DNA from: Polysphondylium violaceum
Taxonomy: Eukaryota; Evosea; Eumycetozoa; Dictyosteliales; Dictyosteliaceae
NCBI GenBank assembly: GCA_000277445.1
Contig: AJWJ01000447.1
Span: 1-20,141 of the forward strand
Length of the DNA: 20,141 nt
Direction of reading: 5' to 3'
Shown: positions 8,573-18,417 of the stretch, piece by piece
How the letters are laid out: each line of letters starts with the position of its first letter
Position numbering within the stretch: the first letter of the stretch is position 1
Program-made: the position numbers and the translations under genes
Notes under the pieces: model-generated
The model's input: the letters and a program-made list of their open reading frames with translations, nothing else
Told to the model about the DNA's origin: nothing
Databases searched by the model: none

Positions 8573-9901
8573 ATGTTTAGTAATCATGAAAAAAATAGTC
8601 TATTTAAAGATGCTTTAAAAAAAAATGGTGGAACTCAAAAAGGAGAAATAGTAGCTACTTCAATAACTCCTCATTTTTTCTCTGCTGAAAAATATAATAG
8701 AGTAGCTTATGAATCAGATCTAATTATGGAGGCAATTGAAATCGTTCTCAAGTTGTATAGAGTTGATAAAGAGATTCAAGCCTATTATCCTGAACTTGAT
8801 CATTTGAAGGATTTAATCAATATTGGTTATGATAATCTAGATTCCTTTGAAGGTAGATTGAATCATTTTTCTAGATTCGATTTGATTGAAAATGACAATG
8901 GTGATATTGGGGCAATGGAATTCAATACTGCTACTCCAGGCACCATGATGTTCACATCAAGTTTGAAACAAATCTTTGAAAGCTGCGATTTTTTGACAGA
9001 TCAATTGGAACACAAACAAATAGTCAAATTTCCTTTAGATGATACTCGTTACTTTCTCAATTATTTAATCGGTTTATATCAAAGGATAAAACAAACTATT
9101 AGCTTACCCACTATCGCTTTTGTTCAAAACAAAAATTATAAAACAATAAATACTGATTTGGATCAATTCTTACAAGTTGGAAAAGAAATGGGTTTAGATG
9201 TTTTAGTCGCTGGCTATGATGAATTAGTTTTTAATGGTAAAGCTCTATCATACAATGGCAAAAGTATTGATTTAATTTGGAATAAATTTACAAGAGAAAC
9301 TGTAAATGGTATAGTTAGACCAAACTATTATACAAAGACACCTGATGAAGCCAAAGACTGGATACAAGCTGTTAAAGATCATAAAGTAATATCTGTAAAT
9401 GGATTTCCATCAATCTTCGTATCTGAAAACAAAAAAACATTGGCATTACTTTTGGATAAACGATTTCATCATCACTTTACAAATGAACAAATCAAAGCCA
9501 TTCAATCACTCATTTTACCAACATTTATTTTAAAATCAAATCAAGATAACTTTACGGAAGTTAAAGAAAAAATCATCAATAACAAAGACGAATATGTAAT
9601 CAAAAGTTCAACCGATGGCAGAGGAAGGGCTATTTTTATTGGAAAATCAATGAACCAAGATGATTGGAATTCTTTGGTAGAACAAACTGTTGATGGTCCT
9701 TTTGTAATTCAAAAATTTATAAAGTCCAAACAAACAATGGTGGTTTGTCCACGATCTTCAAAAGAAGTTTTAATGAATACCTCACTAGCAATTTTTATTA
9801 TCGAGGGCAAATCAGTTGGATTAAGTGCCAGATCATCTCCTAGCTTAATTCAAAATGTTTTTTCAGGTGGAATAATGCAAGTTATATATATAGTCAATTA
9901 G
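8573..9901 (+). CDS. ATP-grasp-like protein (glutathionylspermidine-synthase / circularly permuted type)
   Basis: An intronless frame of 442 residues starts at an ATG preceded by an A-rich leader. The layout resembles circularly permuted ATP-grasp enzymes. A substrate-side domain carries LIENDNGDIGAMEFNTATPGT (104-124), where those families have an acidic-Asn-Thr-Pro-Gly motif. Then comes SIDLIWNKFTRET (231-243), and an ATP-binding half with EYVIKSSTDGRGRAIFIG (340-357), QTVDGPFVIQKFI (371-383) and LAIFIIEGK (405-413). ATP-grasp enzymes join a carboxylate to an amine or thiol using ATP. The substrate here cannot be read from the sequence. It is cytosolic by default, with no signal peptide or membrane segment. 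Similarity was judged from remembered motifs only. A broken copy of residues 257-442 lies upstream at 6856-7419. Downstream is a decayed MSH4 5' fragment. Confidence 0.8.
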   Translation: MFSNHEKNSLFKDALKKNGGTQKGEIVATSITPHFFSAEKYNRVAYESDLIMEAIEIVLKLYRVDKEIQAYYPELDHLKDLINIGYDNLDSFEGRLNHFSRFDLIENDNGDIGAMEFNTATPGTMMFTSSLKQIFESCDFLTDQLEHKQIVKFPLDDTRYFLNYLIGLYQRIKQTISLPTIAFVQNKNYKTINTDLDQFLQVGKEMGLDVLVAGYDELVFNGKALSYNGKSIDLIWNKFTRETVNGIVRPNYYTKTPDEAKDWIQAVKDHKVISVNGFPSIFVSENKKTLALLLDKRFHHHFTNEQIKAIQSLILPTFILKSNQDNFTEVKEKIINNKDEYVIKSSTDGRGRAIFIGKSMNQDDWNSLVEQTVDGPFVIQKFIKSKQTMVVCPRSSKEVLMNTSLAIFIIEGKSVGLSARSSPSLIQNVFSGGIMQVIYIVN

Positions 9902-10149
9902 TTACAAAGAGATATTCAATTTGGAATTAATTGAGGTAATCATTTATTGAATACTTTTTTGGATGTTTTGTTAAATAAAATAAATAGTTTTAATTTCTTC
10001 TTAGGGGATAATTGTGTATATAGATAGTTTAGAGATATTATCTTACAATGCTTGATCTATATGTTTTAAATCCATTGTCTATATATTAATTGTTTTCTTT
10101 ATAATCCTATCATTTCTAACTTACTTATCAAAGCTGTAGCTTTATAAAT
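9902..10149. other. 3' flank of the ATP-grasp-like gene
   Basis: A/T-rich sequence after the stop, resembling the flank of the broken copy (7420 to about 7600) with the same short words in the same order. A polyadenylation region is expected here but no single signal stands out. Between about 10060 and 10150 I cannot assign the sequence to either neighbour. No gene is seen. Confidence 0.5.
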
Positions 10150-10489
10150 CTTTATGAGAGGAGTATAGAATTAGGATTAATAAATTGTTTATCTTTAGAG
10201 TAGTAGTATTGTTATTATTCAATTTTTGTATTATCTTTTTTATTATTCTGTAATGTACTGGAGAGTATATAAATTCTTTTAAATTATAATCTTCTATATT
10301 ATTTATTTCTTTTAAACTATGATTGTCTGGTTTACTCTTTAAAAATCTTGCAATTCATTAAACTCAAGCTCATTACTATATAATTCTATATTATTTTGGT
10401 TATCATTAATATTAATATTTTATAATTTTATGTGTCCAATTATCATCAAGATAATTATATATATATAATTCTTCTGTAAAGTCATTCAT
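10150..10489 (-). pseudogene. Decayed copy of the MSH4 5' coding region
   Basis: This stretch aligns on the minus strand with the first exon of MSH4, roughly 4365-4732. The start is kept (ATG at 10489, MNDFTEELYIYNYLDD against MNDFTEEFDIYNYLDD), but the frame reaches a stop after 25 codons, and several insertions and deletions relative to the real gene follow. Recognisable words include TCTGGTTTACTCTTTAA, AAACTCAAGCTCAT and GGAGAGTATA. The rest of MSH4 (ATPase and all other domains) is absent. It is a non-coding relic of a duplication and is clearly more diverged than the ATP-grasp-like pair nearby. Confidence 0.85.
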
Positions 10490-10730
10490 GATTTTATATC
10501 TATAGATTTATGATTTGATGCTACAGATTGAAAAAGTTAAAAATGAAGATTTAAAAAAGATCACAAGTAATTTAATAAAATTTTACACATAAACAACAGT
10601 ACTGTAATATAATGAATGTTCTTTTACATTTCACTTGTTTCAAAATTAATTCCATCCACATCTATACCACCCCACCACACCCACAGAATGACAAATCAAG
10701 AAAAATTGTTTTGAGAGTGTGTGATATTTT
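10490..10730. repeat. Duplicated MSH4 promoter segment
   Basis: Upstream of the decayed start codon, similarity continues through what is the MSH4 promoter at 4733-4960. The palindrome ACAGTACTGT (10596-10605) and its flanks are conserved. A 26-bp block at 10687-10712 is identical to 4912-4937. A CA-rich insertion (about 10665-10686) separates the blocks in this copy. Similarity ends after GTGTGTGATAT near 10727. The promoter part looks better preserved than the adjoining coding stub. Confidence 0.85.
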
Positions 10731-11209
10731 ATATTTAATTTTATTTTTTTTTCTTTTTCCTTGAGGAAATGTGTGAAGATATTCATTAATTATTCCATTT
10801 AAAACATTTTTGCTTTAAATATACACAACAAATTATAAAGTCTCGGAAAAGTAGTTGTGTTTGAATGTGGTGATTGGGTGTGGGTGAGTGACACTCCCAA
10901 AACAAGATAATTATTAGAGTGTGTGAAAGAAAAGGATTGAAAGACAAAAGGAGGGATGGTGTGGGGGTAAAGGAATAATGTCATCAGCAGCAACAATTAA
11001 AAAACAGACTATTTAAAGCATGTTATTTTCAGTCATTTGAAATAAAAACAATAACAATAACAAATAATAATAATAATAATATTATCAGTTTATTTTTGTA
11101 TTCTTAATTACTTTTTGTGTTATACATATCAACAAATACTACTATACTTAATTGTACTTTCTAGTGTAAAAAAACAAACAAACAAACAAAACCACAATAT
11201 CATTACAAA
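10731..11209 (+). promoter_or_regulatory. Upstream region of the GPI-anchored protein gene, with G/T-rich elements
   Basis: G/T-rich patches at 10876-10890 (containing TGTGGGTGA at 10879-10887) and 10953-10968 (GGATGGTGTGGGGGTA) resemble the G-boxes bound by the developmental G-box binding factor of Dictyostelium; that reading is inference. A TATTTAAAG word near 11008 is a possible TATA-like element. The leader ends with an ACAA-type repeat (11168-11190) and ATTACAAAATG at the start codon, as is usual in dictyostelids. No gene is seen here. Confidence 0.5.
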
Positions 11210-12111
11210 ATGAAAATTCAATATTTACTTGGTTTCATTGCCTGTTTGGTAATGATTGAATATGTTGCAGCAAACGCTGGTCTCGCTAAGCCAATTCCAA
11301 GAGTAAGCTGTGACTTGAAAAACAAAAAAGGCTGCTCCATTAAATCTGCTTGTGCTAAAAGAAATCCAAATGATGCCGTAAAGTAAGTATTGTTATCAAA
11401 CAAGAAAACATCTCTGATATTAATTAATAATAATAATTTAATAGTCCAATTTACATTTCAGAAAGTTATGATATTGCAATTTTCCAAAAACTTTCATTCC
11501 ACAGTTCAAATTCATCAAACACCTACACTCTCCAATACTATCCAGACAAAACTGGTAATGTAACTGAAACTGCCGCCAACACTGGTATCCAACTCATCAC
11601 TTTTAACCAAAATGATATGAATGCCAACAACTCTATGTACGCAGTCAAATTAGATCCACTTGCTACCAATGAAAAACTCATGGCTGAAATTTCTTGGGAT
11701 GAAGAAGGTTACAGTTACGGTTACGCTCAATTAACTTTTGATACTCGTTCAGGTAGTGGTACATCTTTCTACTCTTGCTCTAACGTTAGATTACAAAAGA
11801 CTAAACCAAAGGCCTCCAACTCTACCGCCACCGTCCAAGTTGACTCTACTTTGACAATCACCGATGGTGAAGGTAACTCCCTTGGAAATGCCACCATCTC
11901 TGCCAATGGAGGTACACTCAGTATCCCATCTATGGTTGATCCAGATGCCAAGACCAAGAGCTCCCAAGAACAAGAAATCGGTGGAAACACTCAACCAGCT
12001 GCTGGAGAAGAAGAAGAACACAGTGCCGGTTACTCTATTCAACCCCCTGCCTCTCCAATCTTTTATTTGGGTGCCTGTTTAACTATAGTTATTAGTTTTC
12101 TTTTACAATAA
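11210..12111 (+). CDS. Secreted, GPI-anchored cell-surface glycoprotein (predicted)
   Basis: Two exons, 11210-11382 and 11445-12111, encode 279 residues. The donor is GTAAGT and the acceptor TTAATAG; this acceptor, unlike the later TTTCAG, gives a continuous frame into the long second exon. Residues 1-22 (MKIQYLLGFIACLVMIEYVA...) are a typical signal peptide. A Cys-containing segment follows (SCDLKNKKGCSIKSACAKR), then a Ser/Thr/Asn-rich extracellular region with several N-glycosylation sites (NSS, NVT, NNS, NST, NAT). An acidic stalk with EEEE leads to a C-terminal hydrophobic tail (SPIFYLGACLTIVISFLLQ) without charged residues after it, as in GPI-attachment signals. The overall plan recalls dictyostelid ponticulin-like and other small adhesion or surface proteins, but no specific family is recognised. 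C-rich codon use suggests good expression. AATAAA overlaps and follows the stop. It converges on the next gene, 139 bp away. Confidence 0.85.
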
Positions 12112-12250
12112 ATAAAGAGAAATTGTTTCAATTGTTTTGTTAATTGATTCAATTTGTTTACTACTATATTTAAATGATCTTATTTTTATTATTGATGTCA
12201 AGAATGTAATGTTTTAAAAAATTAGGGGAAACTGATAAGTGTTTGTGTGT

Positions 12251-13213
12251 CTATCTTTGATAGCCAACAATATAGTCATCATGTGGCAGGTTTACCACTT
12301 GATCAGGAAGTGTGAAACTAATGTGAATTGATGATTCAAATTTGATTTCATCTTCCTTGATGATGACGTTTGGATTACTTTTAAATTTAATGAACAAGCC
12401 ATGATTTGAGTTTAATTTGCCTTGTTTAAAGAAATTTGCAGCTATGTAGACCTTTTTTGGAGTACCTTGAGGATCATTTCGAATAAGTAGGCTGGATGGA
12501 TCATCAAATTCATTAGTTGTTGTCCTAACAATCACTGGAGGGGATTCTACTTCTCCAATTGGAAGACCATCGTGAGAGTACGCGGTAAAACAAAGTGTAA
12601 CACTTGCTGGATTTTTCTTTTTCTTTTTTGGTTCTTTATTTTCATCTTCTATAGACACTTTCAAGATATAGTATCCATTACTATTAGGGATGTGTCGATA
12701 TTCAAATTTGTGGGGACGATAAGAACCATCACGAGAACAAACAGTCATCACAAAGGATACGGATTTATAGAGGTCATGGTTTTCAACATACAAAAGAATA
12801 TTTGGGCTTAAAATTCTCTCGAGCACAAGTTCTGTGACAAAGGGTTGGTAGATAAAATTAAGTAATTTTAGAAAACCATCTCCCAATAACGCTTTACTAT
12901 TGTTTTTTTGATTTGATGGGTTTTTTATTTCATCACCAAAAATACCTCTAAACTGGTAATAATCGACTGGTAAACTCAAATCTTTCTCCAGAGTAGAGCG
13001 CCCCTTCCTATCGAAAACTGTATCGATATTGGTCGTTGGGAATGTGTATTCTTTTTGGTGATTGTTATTGATTTGATTTCCTCTGTATACATCCTCGAGA
13101 CTCTGCATTTGTTTGATGAAGTTGTTAACCAAATATCTCTTGTGTTGTAATTCATCGACTATTAGTTTTGATGATGATGATGATGATGATGTTGTTGTTG
13201 TTGTTGTTTTAGG

Positions 13214-13260
<47 letters not shown>

Positions 13261-14326
13261 ATTGATGAATAATCCACTGGTGTTCTTTTTGTTTTTCAAA
13301 AAGTTTTTGTTTATCTTGAAAATATTTTTGTTGTTGAGCTTGTTGTTCTCCTAAATGAGTTTTCTCTAGGATTTCTTGGACATGGTTTTTTTCTCTATGT
13401 TGTCTCTCTTTCAAGGAGAGCTGATTTTGATTAATTTGTTGTTCAATCAATTCAATCTCCCCCAGATACTTAAAGTAACAAAGAAAATTGGAATCGAATT
13501 TGAAAGACCAAAACAAGTTTTCCAAAGACTCTAGATGGTTTAATTTGGCACTTGCCAAAATCTTCATCATAAACTTCAGATTTGGCTCCAGATAAGAGTA
13601 ATATGGAGGTAGGGATACTCTGTCATAGAGCTCTATACTCTCTAAGAAATGATTGTAATTGACCATGTGATTGATGAAATACTTCAAAATAGAGATGTTT
13701 TCCCAACTGAGGTTGGTGAGGAAGTTTACCAATAACCTAAAGAAAGTCATCTTGGCCTCTATGTAACCCTGTGGGAAATACTTCCTATCAGGTAGAGGAA
13801 TGATAAAGCTCCTAATTAATGAATCAATCCATTGTAGCATGATAACGTCATGGTTATCTACTACTGTAATTGGTGTTGATGCTTGGTCTCCAAAAAAGTG
13901 TTTCATAAATTGGACATCATTATGATGAGAATTCAATAAAACTTCAGTGTGGCCGTTTCTTGCAAATTGGACACCAATAGCCGAAAACTCTGGGTATATC
14001 ACCAAACCAGATTGATCATCTTTAATTACTGTTTTTCATGAATAATTAGTAGATAGAATTTAAGCTATAAATTAATAATTAACATACCTTCGGTTTCAGC
14101 ATAGTGATCTTGAGTATAATCACTGAGGGTGATTCCATCAATGGCTACTTCTCCAGAGCTTGGATCTATAGTTACTATTGTTGCTTTTTGTTAGTAATAT
14201 GTATATTATTTTATTGATTAAAAACATACCCGATGTACTAGGATCATTGATTTTTTTGCTAAAAATAAATATAATCAATAAAAAAAATTCTCGAAACACA
14301 GTAGGAGTGTAGGTGTGGCCCATCAT
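12251..14326 (-). CDS. Large unrecognised protein with poly-Asn tract, coiled coil and conserved-looking ends
   Basis: Three exons on the minus strand: 14326-14230, 14183-14088 and 14028-12251 (656 residues), joined at GTATGT donors with matching phases. The reading through the joins is natural (GEVAIDGITLSDYTQDHYAE, then VIKDDQSGLVIYPEFSAIGV). The start is less certain: the first exon begins MMGHTYTPTVFREFF and runs through a hydrophobic stretch, FLLIIFIF, that could instead be the end of an intron. Residues about 90-230 look globular. A Gln/Lys-rich coiled coil follows (EIELIEQQINQNQLS...), then poly-Asn and a Thr/Ser run (13160-13258), and finally a C-terminal ~230-residue region of probable beta strands (SVSFVMTVCSRDGSY, ASVTLCFTAYSHDG, SPPVIVRT), perhaps Ig-like. 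I recognise no known family. Confidence 0.8.
13160..13258. repeat. Trinucleotide tracts: (ATT)n poly-Asn, plus TTG and ATG runs
   Basis: The plus strand reads (TTA)n at about 13216-13257, GTTGTTGTT at about 13190-13206 and GATGATGAT at about 13168-13190. On the coding minus strand these give 14 or so Asn, then Thr, then Ser. Such in-frame repeats are abundant in dictyostelid proteins and probably vary in length. Confidence 0.9.
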
Positions 14327-14732
14327 GTTTAAATGTTTAATTATTTATAGCTGTATGAGTATTTGTGTAGAAAAAAGAAAAAAAAAAAAAAATAATGCAT
14401 CATTTCTCTCGATAAGATCACTTTGGAAAATAAAAATAAAAATAAAAAAAAATAAAATTTCAAATCCATTATTTTATTTTTACATTTTCAAAAGTATGAG
14501 GGTGGGCGGGAAAAAGGGTGGTGGTGATTTTTTTAATTCAAAGATTATTGTGGATGATGAAAAAAAAATTTTGAAAAACATTGTTAGATTTTCTTTTACT
14601 CTATCAAAGGAATGATAATTTTTTCGAAATAATTATCATTCCTTTGACAAAGTAAAAAGAAAAAAACTTCTTAAACAAGATAACTCCTACTATCTATAAA
14701 CTTTTGATTATTATTTATTTAAATAATTTATT
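14327..14732. other. Spacer between two minus-strand genes, containing a long hairpin
   Basis: This lies between the stop of the 17950-14733 gene and the start of the 14326-12251 gene, both on the minus strand. It contains A runs (14374-14391, 14424-14456), a GGGTGGGCGGG patch (14500-14511) and the strong inverted repeat at 14590-14663 listed separately. The plus-strand open frame across 14313-14615 is lysine-rich from A runs and is not called a gene. Confidence 0.6.
14590..14663. repeat. Strong hairpin (17-bp perfect core, about 31-bp imperfect stem)
   Basis: Core arms TCAAAGGAATGATAATT (14604-14620) and AATTATCATTCCTTTGA (14631-14647) are perfect complements. The loop is 10 bases, of which TTTCGAAA is itself a palindrome, so the stem nearly reaches its centre. 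Outside the core, TTTCTTTTACTCTA pairs with TAAAGTAAAAAGAAA-like sequence with a bulge and two mismatches. Total stem is about 31 bp. It stands about 70 bp beyond the stop of the upstream gene, so it could be a 3'-end or transcript-insulating structure, or a small foldback transposon relic. Confidence 0.85.
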
Positions 14733-17700
14733 TTAAACTGATCTCTCCATATCCTCATTGTTTTGATGATGATCGTTGTCCTCTACAGATTTTACAGATT
14801 TAATTGAACTATTTGAGGATTTTGTTTCATGAGTGCTATGAGATGATGGAGAGGGTGATGTGGATCTAGATGATCCACCAGAGTTTGATAACGCTGTTGC
14901 CTTTACTCTTTCTCTTTGAATAGGTAAAAATAATCTATTGGCATTTATAGATTTATGAAAATCTGATGAAGAAAATGACCATTTACTGCTTCCGCCACCA
15001 CTTTCATTTTTACCATTATTATTGTTATTGCCATTATTATTATTGTTATTGCCATTATTATTGTTATTGCCATTATTATTATTATTACTATTATTTGAAT
15101 GATCTAAATGTTTCCAGTTTTCCAATACAGTTCTCATTTCTAAATAAAATAAGATGAATAAAATAATTAATAAATAATAAAAATAAATAAAAGTATAAAT
15201 TAAATAATTACCATTTTCTAATCTATGAATTCTACTAAAGACTAAACCAGTAATAGTAACAACATCAAATGTTTTTTCATGATAATGATGTTCCAATCTT
15301 TTCATTTCAATACAATACTCTATATCTTTGATGATTTTTTCAATTTGTAAAGATTTACTTTTCTCTAGAGTTTCTTTTTTCTTTTGGAACAATTGTTTCA
15401 AGTTTTCCAAATCCAATTCACCCTTTTCTTCTAAAACTGATGCTTTTTGGTTGAACAAATCAAATTGATCTAAAATTACCAATTTACTCTTTAATATAAA
15501 ATCTTCGATGGCTGGATAAATGGTCTCTGTCAATATTGTCAATACTCTTTTAAATTCTTTAAAGTGAATTGGTTCTAGTTGTTGGTTTTGTTGAGTATGT
15601 TGATGATGATCTACAGATGATAATGAAGGAGATGATATTGAAGGAGATGATACTGATGGTGTTGATGATTGAGATAGTGATTGAGTGTATAATACTTGTT
15701 GATGATTAGGAATTAATAAAACAGAATGTAATAAATCAAGATTTTGTTTAACAGTCGATAGATTCTGAGGTGGTTTTTCAAGATAATCGGCAGGTACGGC
15801 ATGAATATTAAAACCTAAACGAATAAGAAAAGATTCAACATGTTCCTTTATCAAGGAATGCCACCATTGACTCAACTTATTTTTAGAAATACCTTCTAAT
15901 ATCTCTTTTTTCTCCATATGTACCCTATAGTAACAAGAATCTAAAATGATAAAATTTTGTCGAATTCTACTACTCAACAACTTTTCCCTATTTGATTCAA
16001 TATTTTTAACAAACTCTTCCAATTGTAAATATAATGGTATATAAAAACATGTTTTTCTTGCTATAAATTAAATGAAATGAATATTAATATTTATATATTT
16101 ATATGATTAAAATAATTTCTATAAAACTTACCATTTTCAAGAAAAGGTTTAGATTCTTGAACTGCCATTTTTAAAACATTTGAATAAAGAGGGGTTGAAA
16201 CTAAATTTTTATCCAAATCATTCAAGAGTTGAATAGAGGATTTTAAAATTGGTAAATCAATGACAGAGAGAGTGTTGTTTTTACACTTTTCAAAGATTGT
16301 TAAATCTGCACCCTTACTTTCAATATAGTCATTGAAAAACTGACGTTCTTTAAATGACAACATGTGATTGAATGATATCGATGGATCATGAACCAACTTG
16401 ATAATGGCCTTTTCCTGTTTGGTCATTTCAATAATCTCTGGACTTAGTTTATATACATTATTGATATTAAATGATAATATTGTTTTGGTATCCTCTGATG
16501 GATTGGTATATAATTTACAAGTTCTATTAAATTCTTCTTCAAATCTTGCAAATATATATGAATTGGAGTTGGATGTAATATCGATAGATTCATCTATTTC
16601 TCCACTCATATTAATTTGACTTGGTTGATTATTATTATTATTATTATTTACATTATCATGATCACTTAGATCAAAAAAGTCATCATCAAATTCATTATTA
16701 TGATCCGAATCAAAATTGTTACTATTACTATTATTATTATTATTATTACCATTATTATTATTACTAAGAGGATTACAATCTACAATTACCAATTCACCTT
16801 TTTTAAAATCTAAGTTATTTAAATTACTAGACATCTTTCTTACTTCTTTTAAGAGTAATTCATCTTTCATTGATCCCCAAGATTTAATCATCTTTACCAG
16901 TGTACGTTTGTTGAATGAAAATTGTGAACGATATTTAAATACACCATCAAGATAAACTGTATTGAGCTCACAACCAATCAATGAATTGTCTGGATCCATT
17001 TGATGGGATGAAAGATAATCCAACAATTCTTTGGCTACTTTCATCTCGGATGTAACTTCAATTTTAGTTGTAGGGATTGTAGATGAAGAAAGTAATGCGG
17101 GTGATGATGAAGTTGAAATAGACATTGGTGTTGATGATATTGTTGGAGTTGTAGCTGCAGATGATAAATTTGGTGATATATGAAGTAAAGGTGGTGTAGA
17201 TACTGATAATGATGCTGCTACTGATGATATCGATGATGATAAAGGTGATGAAAAATTTAATGTTGAAAATGTTGCATTATTATTACTACCTACTGTTGTA
17301 TTATTTACTGTTGTTATATTTGGTTGAGAGATATTTATATTTATATTATTTGTTGGATCTAAACATTCAACATCAAATGAAGAGTGAGGTGAAGATGGGT
17401 TTGACCCACTTTGTATTGGACTAAAACTATTTACATCTGTATCATCATTATGATTATTATTATTGTTATTACTATTCTCAAGAGTCAAAAAGCTACCTTG
17501 ATTACTCGATGGTGGACTATTGTTTGTATTGCTATTATTATTATTACTAATATGATTATTATTATTATTACTACTAGAAAAAGTATTTGCAGAAGCGGCG
17601 GCCATAGCATATGATTGACGAAGAGGTTGAAAACCAAGTGAACTACCTTCTGTACATTTGTTTGATAATCTTAGGTATTCGGTGATAATAGCAATCAACT

Positions 17701-17950
17701 TTAATATTTTTGATCTTTTTATATGATTATTTGTATGAATAAATCTCAGATGAAAGATATGTACCATTGATCTATCATCCTTGTATTCTATCAATTGTCT
17801 TAGAATTTGATTAAATTTAAATAAAAAGTTTTTCTCTTCCTTGTCATTCTTTCTCTTTCTTACTTTGGAAAATGTGGTCGAATCTTTAAAATCTGAATCA
17901 CTAACCAATTCTTCGATTTTATTTAGAATAATATCTAAACTAATATTCAT
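14733..17950 (-). CDS. Large unrecognised protein, Asn/Ser-rich with helical and coiled-coil regions
   Basis: Three exons on the minus strand: 17950-16132, 16060-15212 and 15139-14733 (1024 residues). Both introns are in phase 1, with donors ATG-GTAAGT and ATG-GTAATT. Joining gives KPFLENARKTCFYIPLYLQL and SRIHRLENEMRTVLENWKHL; without splicing the frame would run into intron-encoded Phe/Ile/Leu. The N-terminal ~120 residues are helical and basic. An Asn/Ser/Thr-Pro linker spans about 125-310. Compact-looking regions follow (about 310-400 and 470-760, for example LSFKERQFFNDYIESKGADL and NKLSQWWHSLIKEHVESFLI), then a Ser/Pro/His/Gln linker. A coiled coil of about 110 residues (ELDLENLKQLFQKKKETLEK) precedes (Asn5Gly)n repeats and a Ser-rich tail. 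No known domain is recognised and I give no function. No membrane segment remains after splicing. Confidence 0.85.
15009..15095. repeat. Minisatellite encoding (Asn)n-Gly repeats
   Basis: On the plus strand, 15-18 bp units of the type TTATTATTGTTATTGCCA repeat about four times. On the coding strand they give NNNNNG units near the C-terminus of the 17950-14733 product. The regular Gly spacing distinguishes this from simple poly-Asn slippage. Confidence 0.85.
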
Positions 17951-18417
17951 CTTATAATTATTGATTGATTGATTGATGATTGATTATCTATTATTACTAT
18001 TCTATTTAAATAAATATATTGCGCAATATTACAGCTATATTATTATTATTATTCAATATGATTTGGGTTGTTCTAGTTTGTGTATTGTTGGATGTTGATG
18101 GTGGTGGGTTGTCTATCTATATGGGTCTCGATCTATTTTTAAATTTGCCTACACACATATCATCACACAACACACCTTTTGCTTTGTTTTGTTATATTCT
18201 CTGAGACTGAGATATCAGTGTGATAAAAGGTTATTATTAGTTTTAATGTACAATTGTGATATTGATCATAAAATTGTGATGCAATGATTTAGATTGAAAA
18301 GACACAAACACACACACACACAATCTACCGTGGTGGTGTTGGTCGGAAGTATGTGGGTGAAGGGAAAAAAAAAAAAAAAATTAATAATAATTCAATTCAT
18401 TCCTAATATATTTTATT
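17951..18417. promoter_or_regulatory. Spacer and promoter region of the 17950-14733 gene
   Basis: This region lies between the TMEM234-family stop (18418) and the start codon at 17950; both genes are on the minus strand. Visible elements are a GATT repeat (17958-17984), a perfect 14-bp palindrome ATATTGCGCAATAT (18016-18029) about 70 bp upstream of the start codon, a CA dinucleotide run (18302-18322), the 9-mer TGTGGGTGA (18352-18360) and an A run (18364-18380). No gene is seen here. Confidence 0.55.

Noticed and set aside
11769-12082. Other-frame open frames across the GPI-anchored protein exon
   Set aside because: They are shadows of the real exon, which has signal peptide, sequons and GPI tail in one frame.
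14313-14615. Plus-strand 100-residue open frame
   Set aside because: Lysine-rich because of A runs; it overlaps the start of a real minus-strand gene.
15140-15211. Membrane segment (YTFIYFYYLLIILFILFYL) in the 17950-14733 protein
   Set aside because: It is intron sequence: a GTAATT donor and TTTAG acceptor flank it and splicing keeps the frame.
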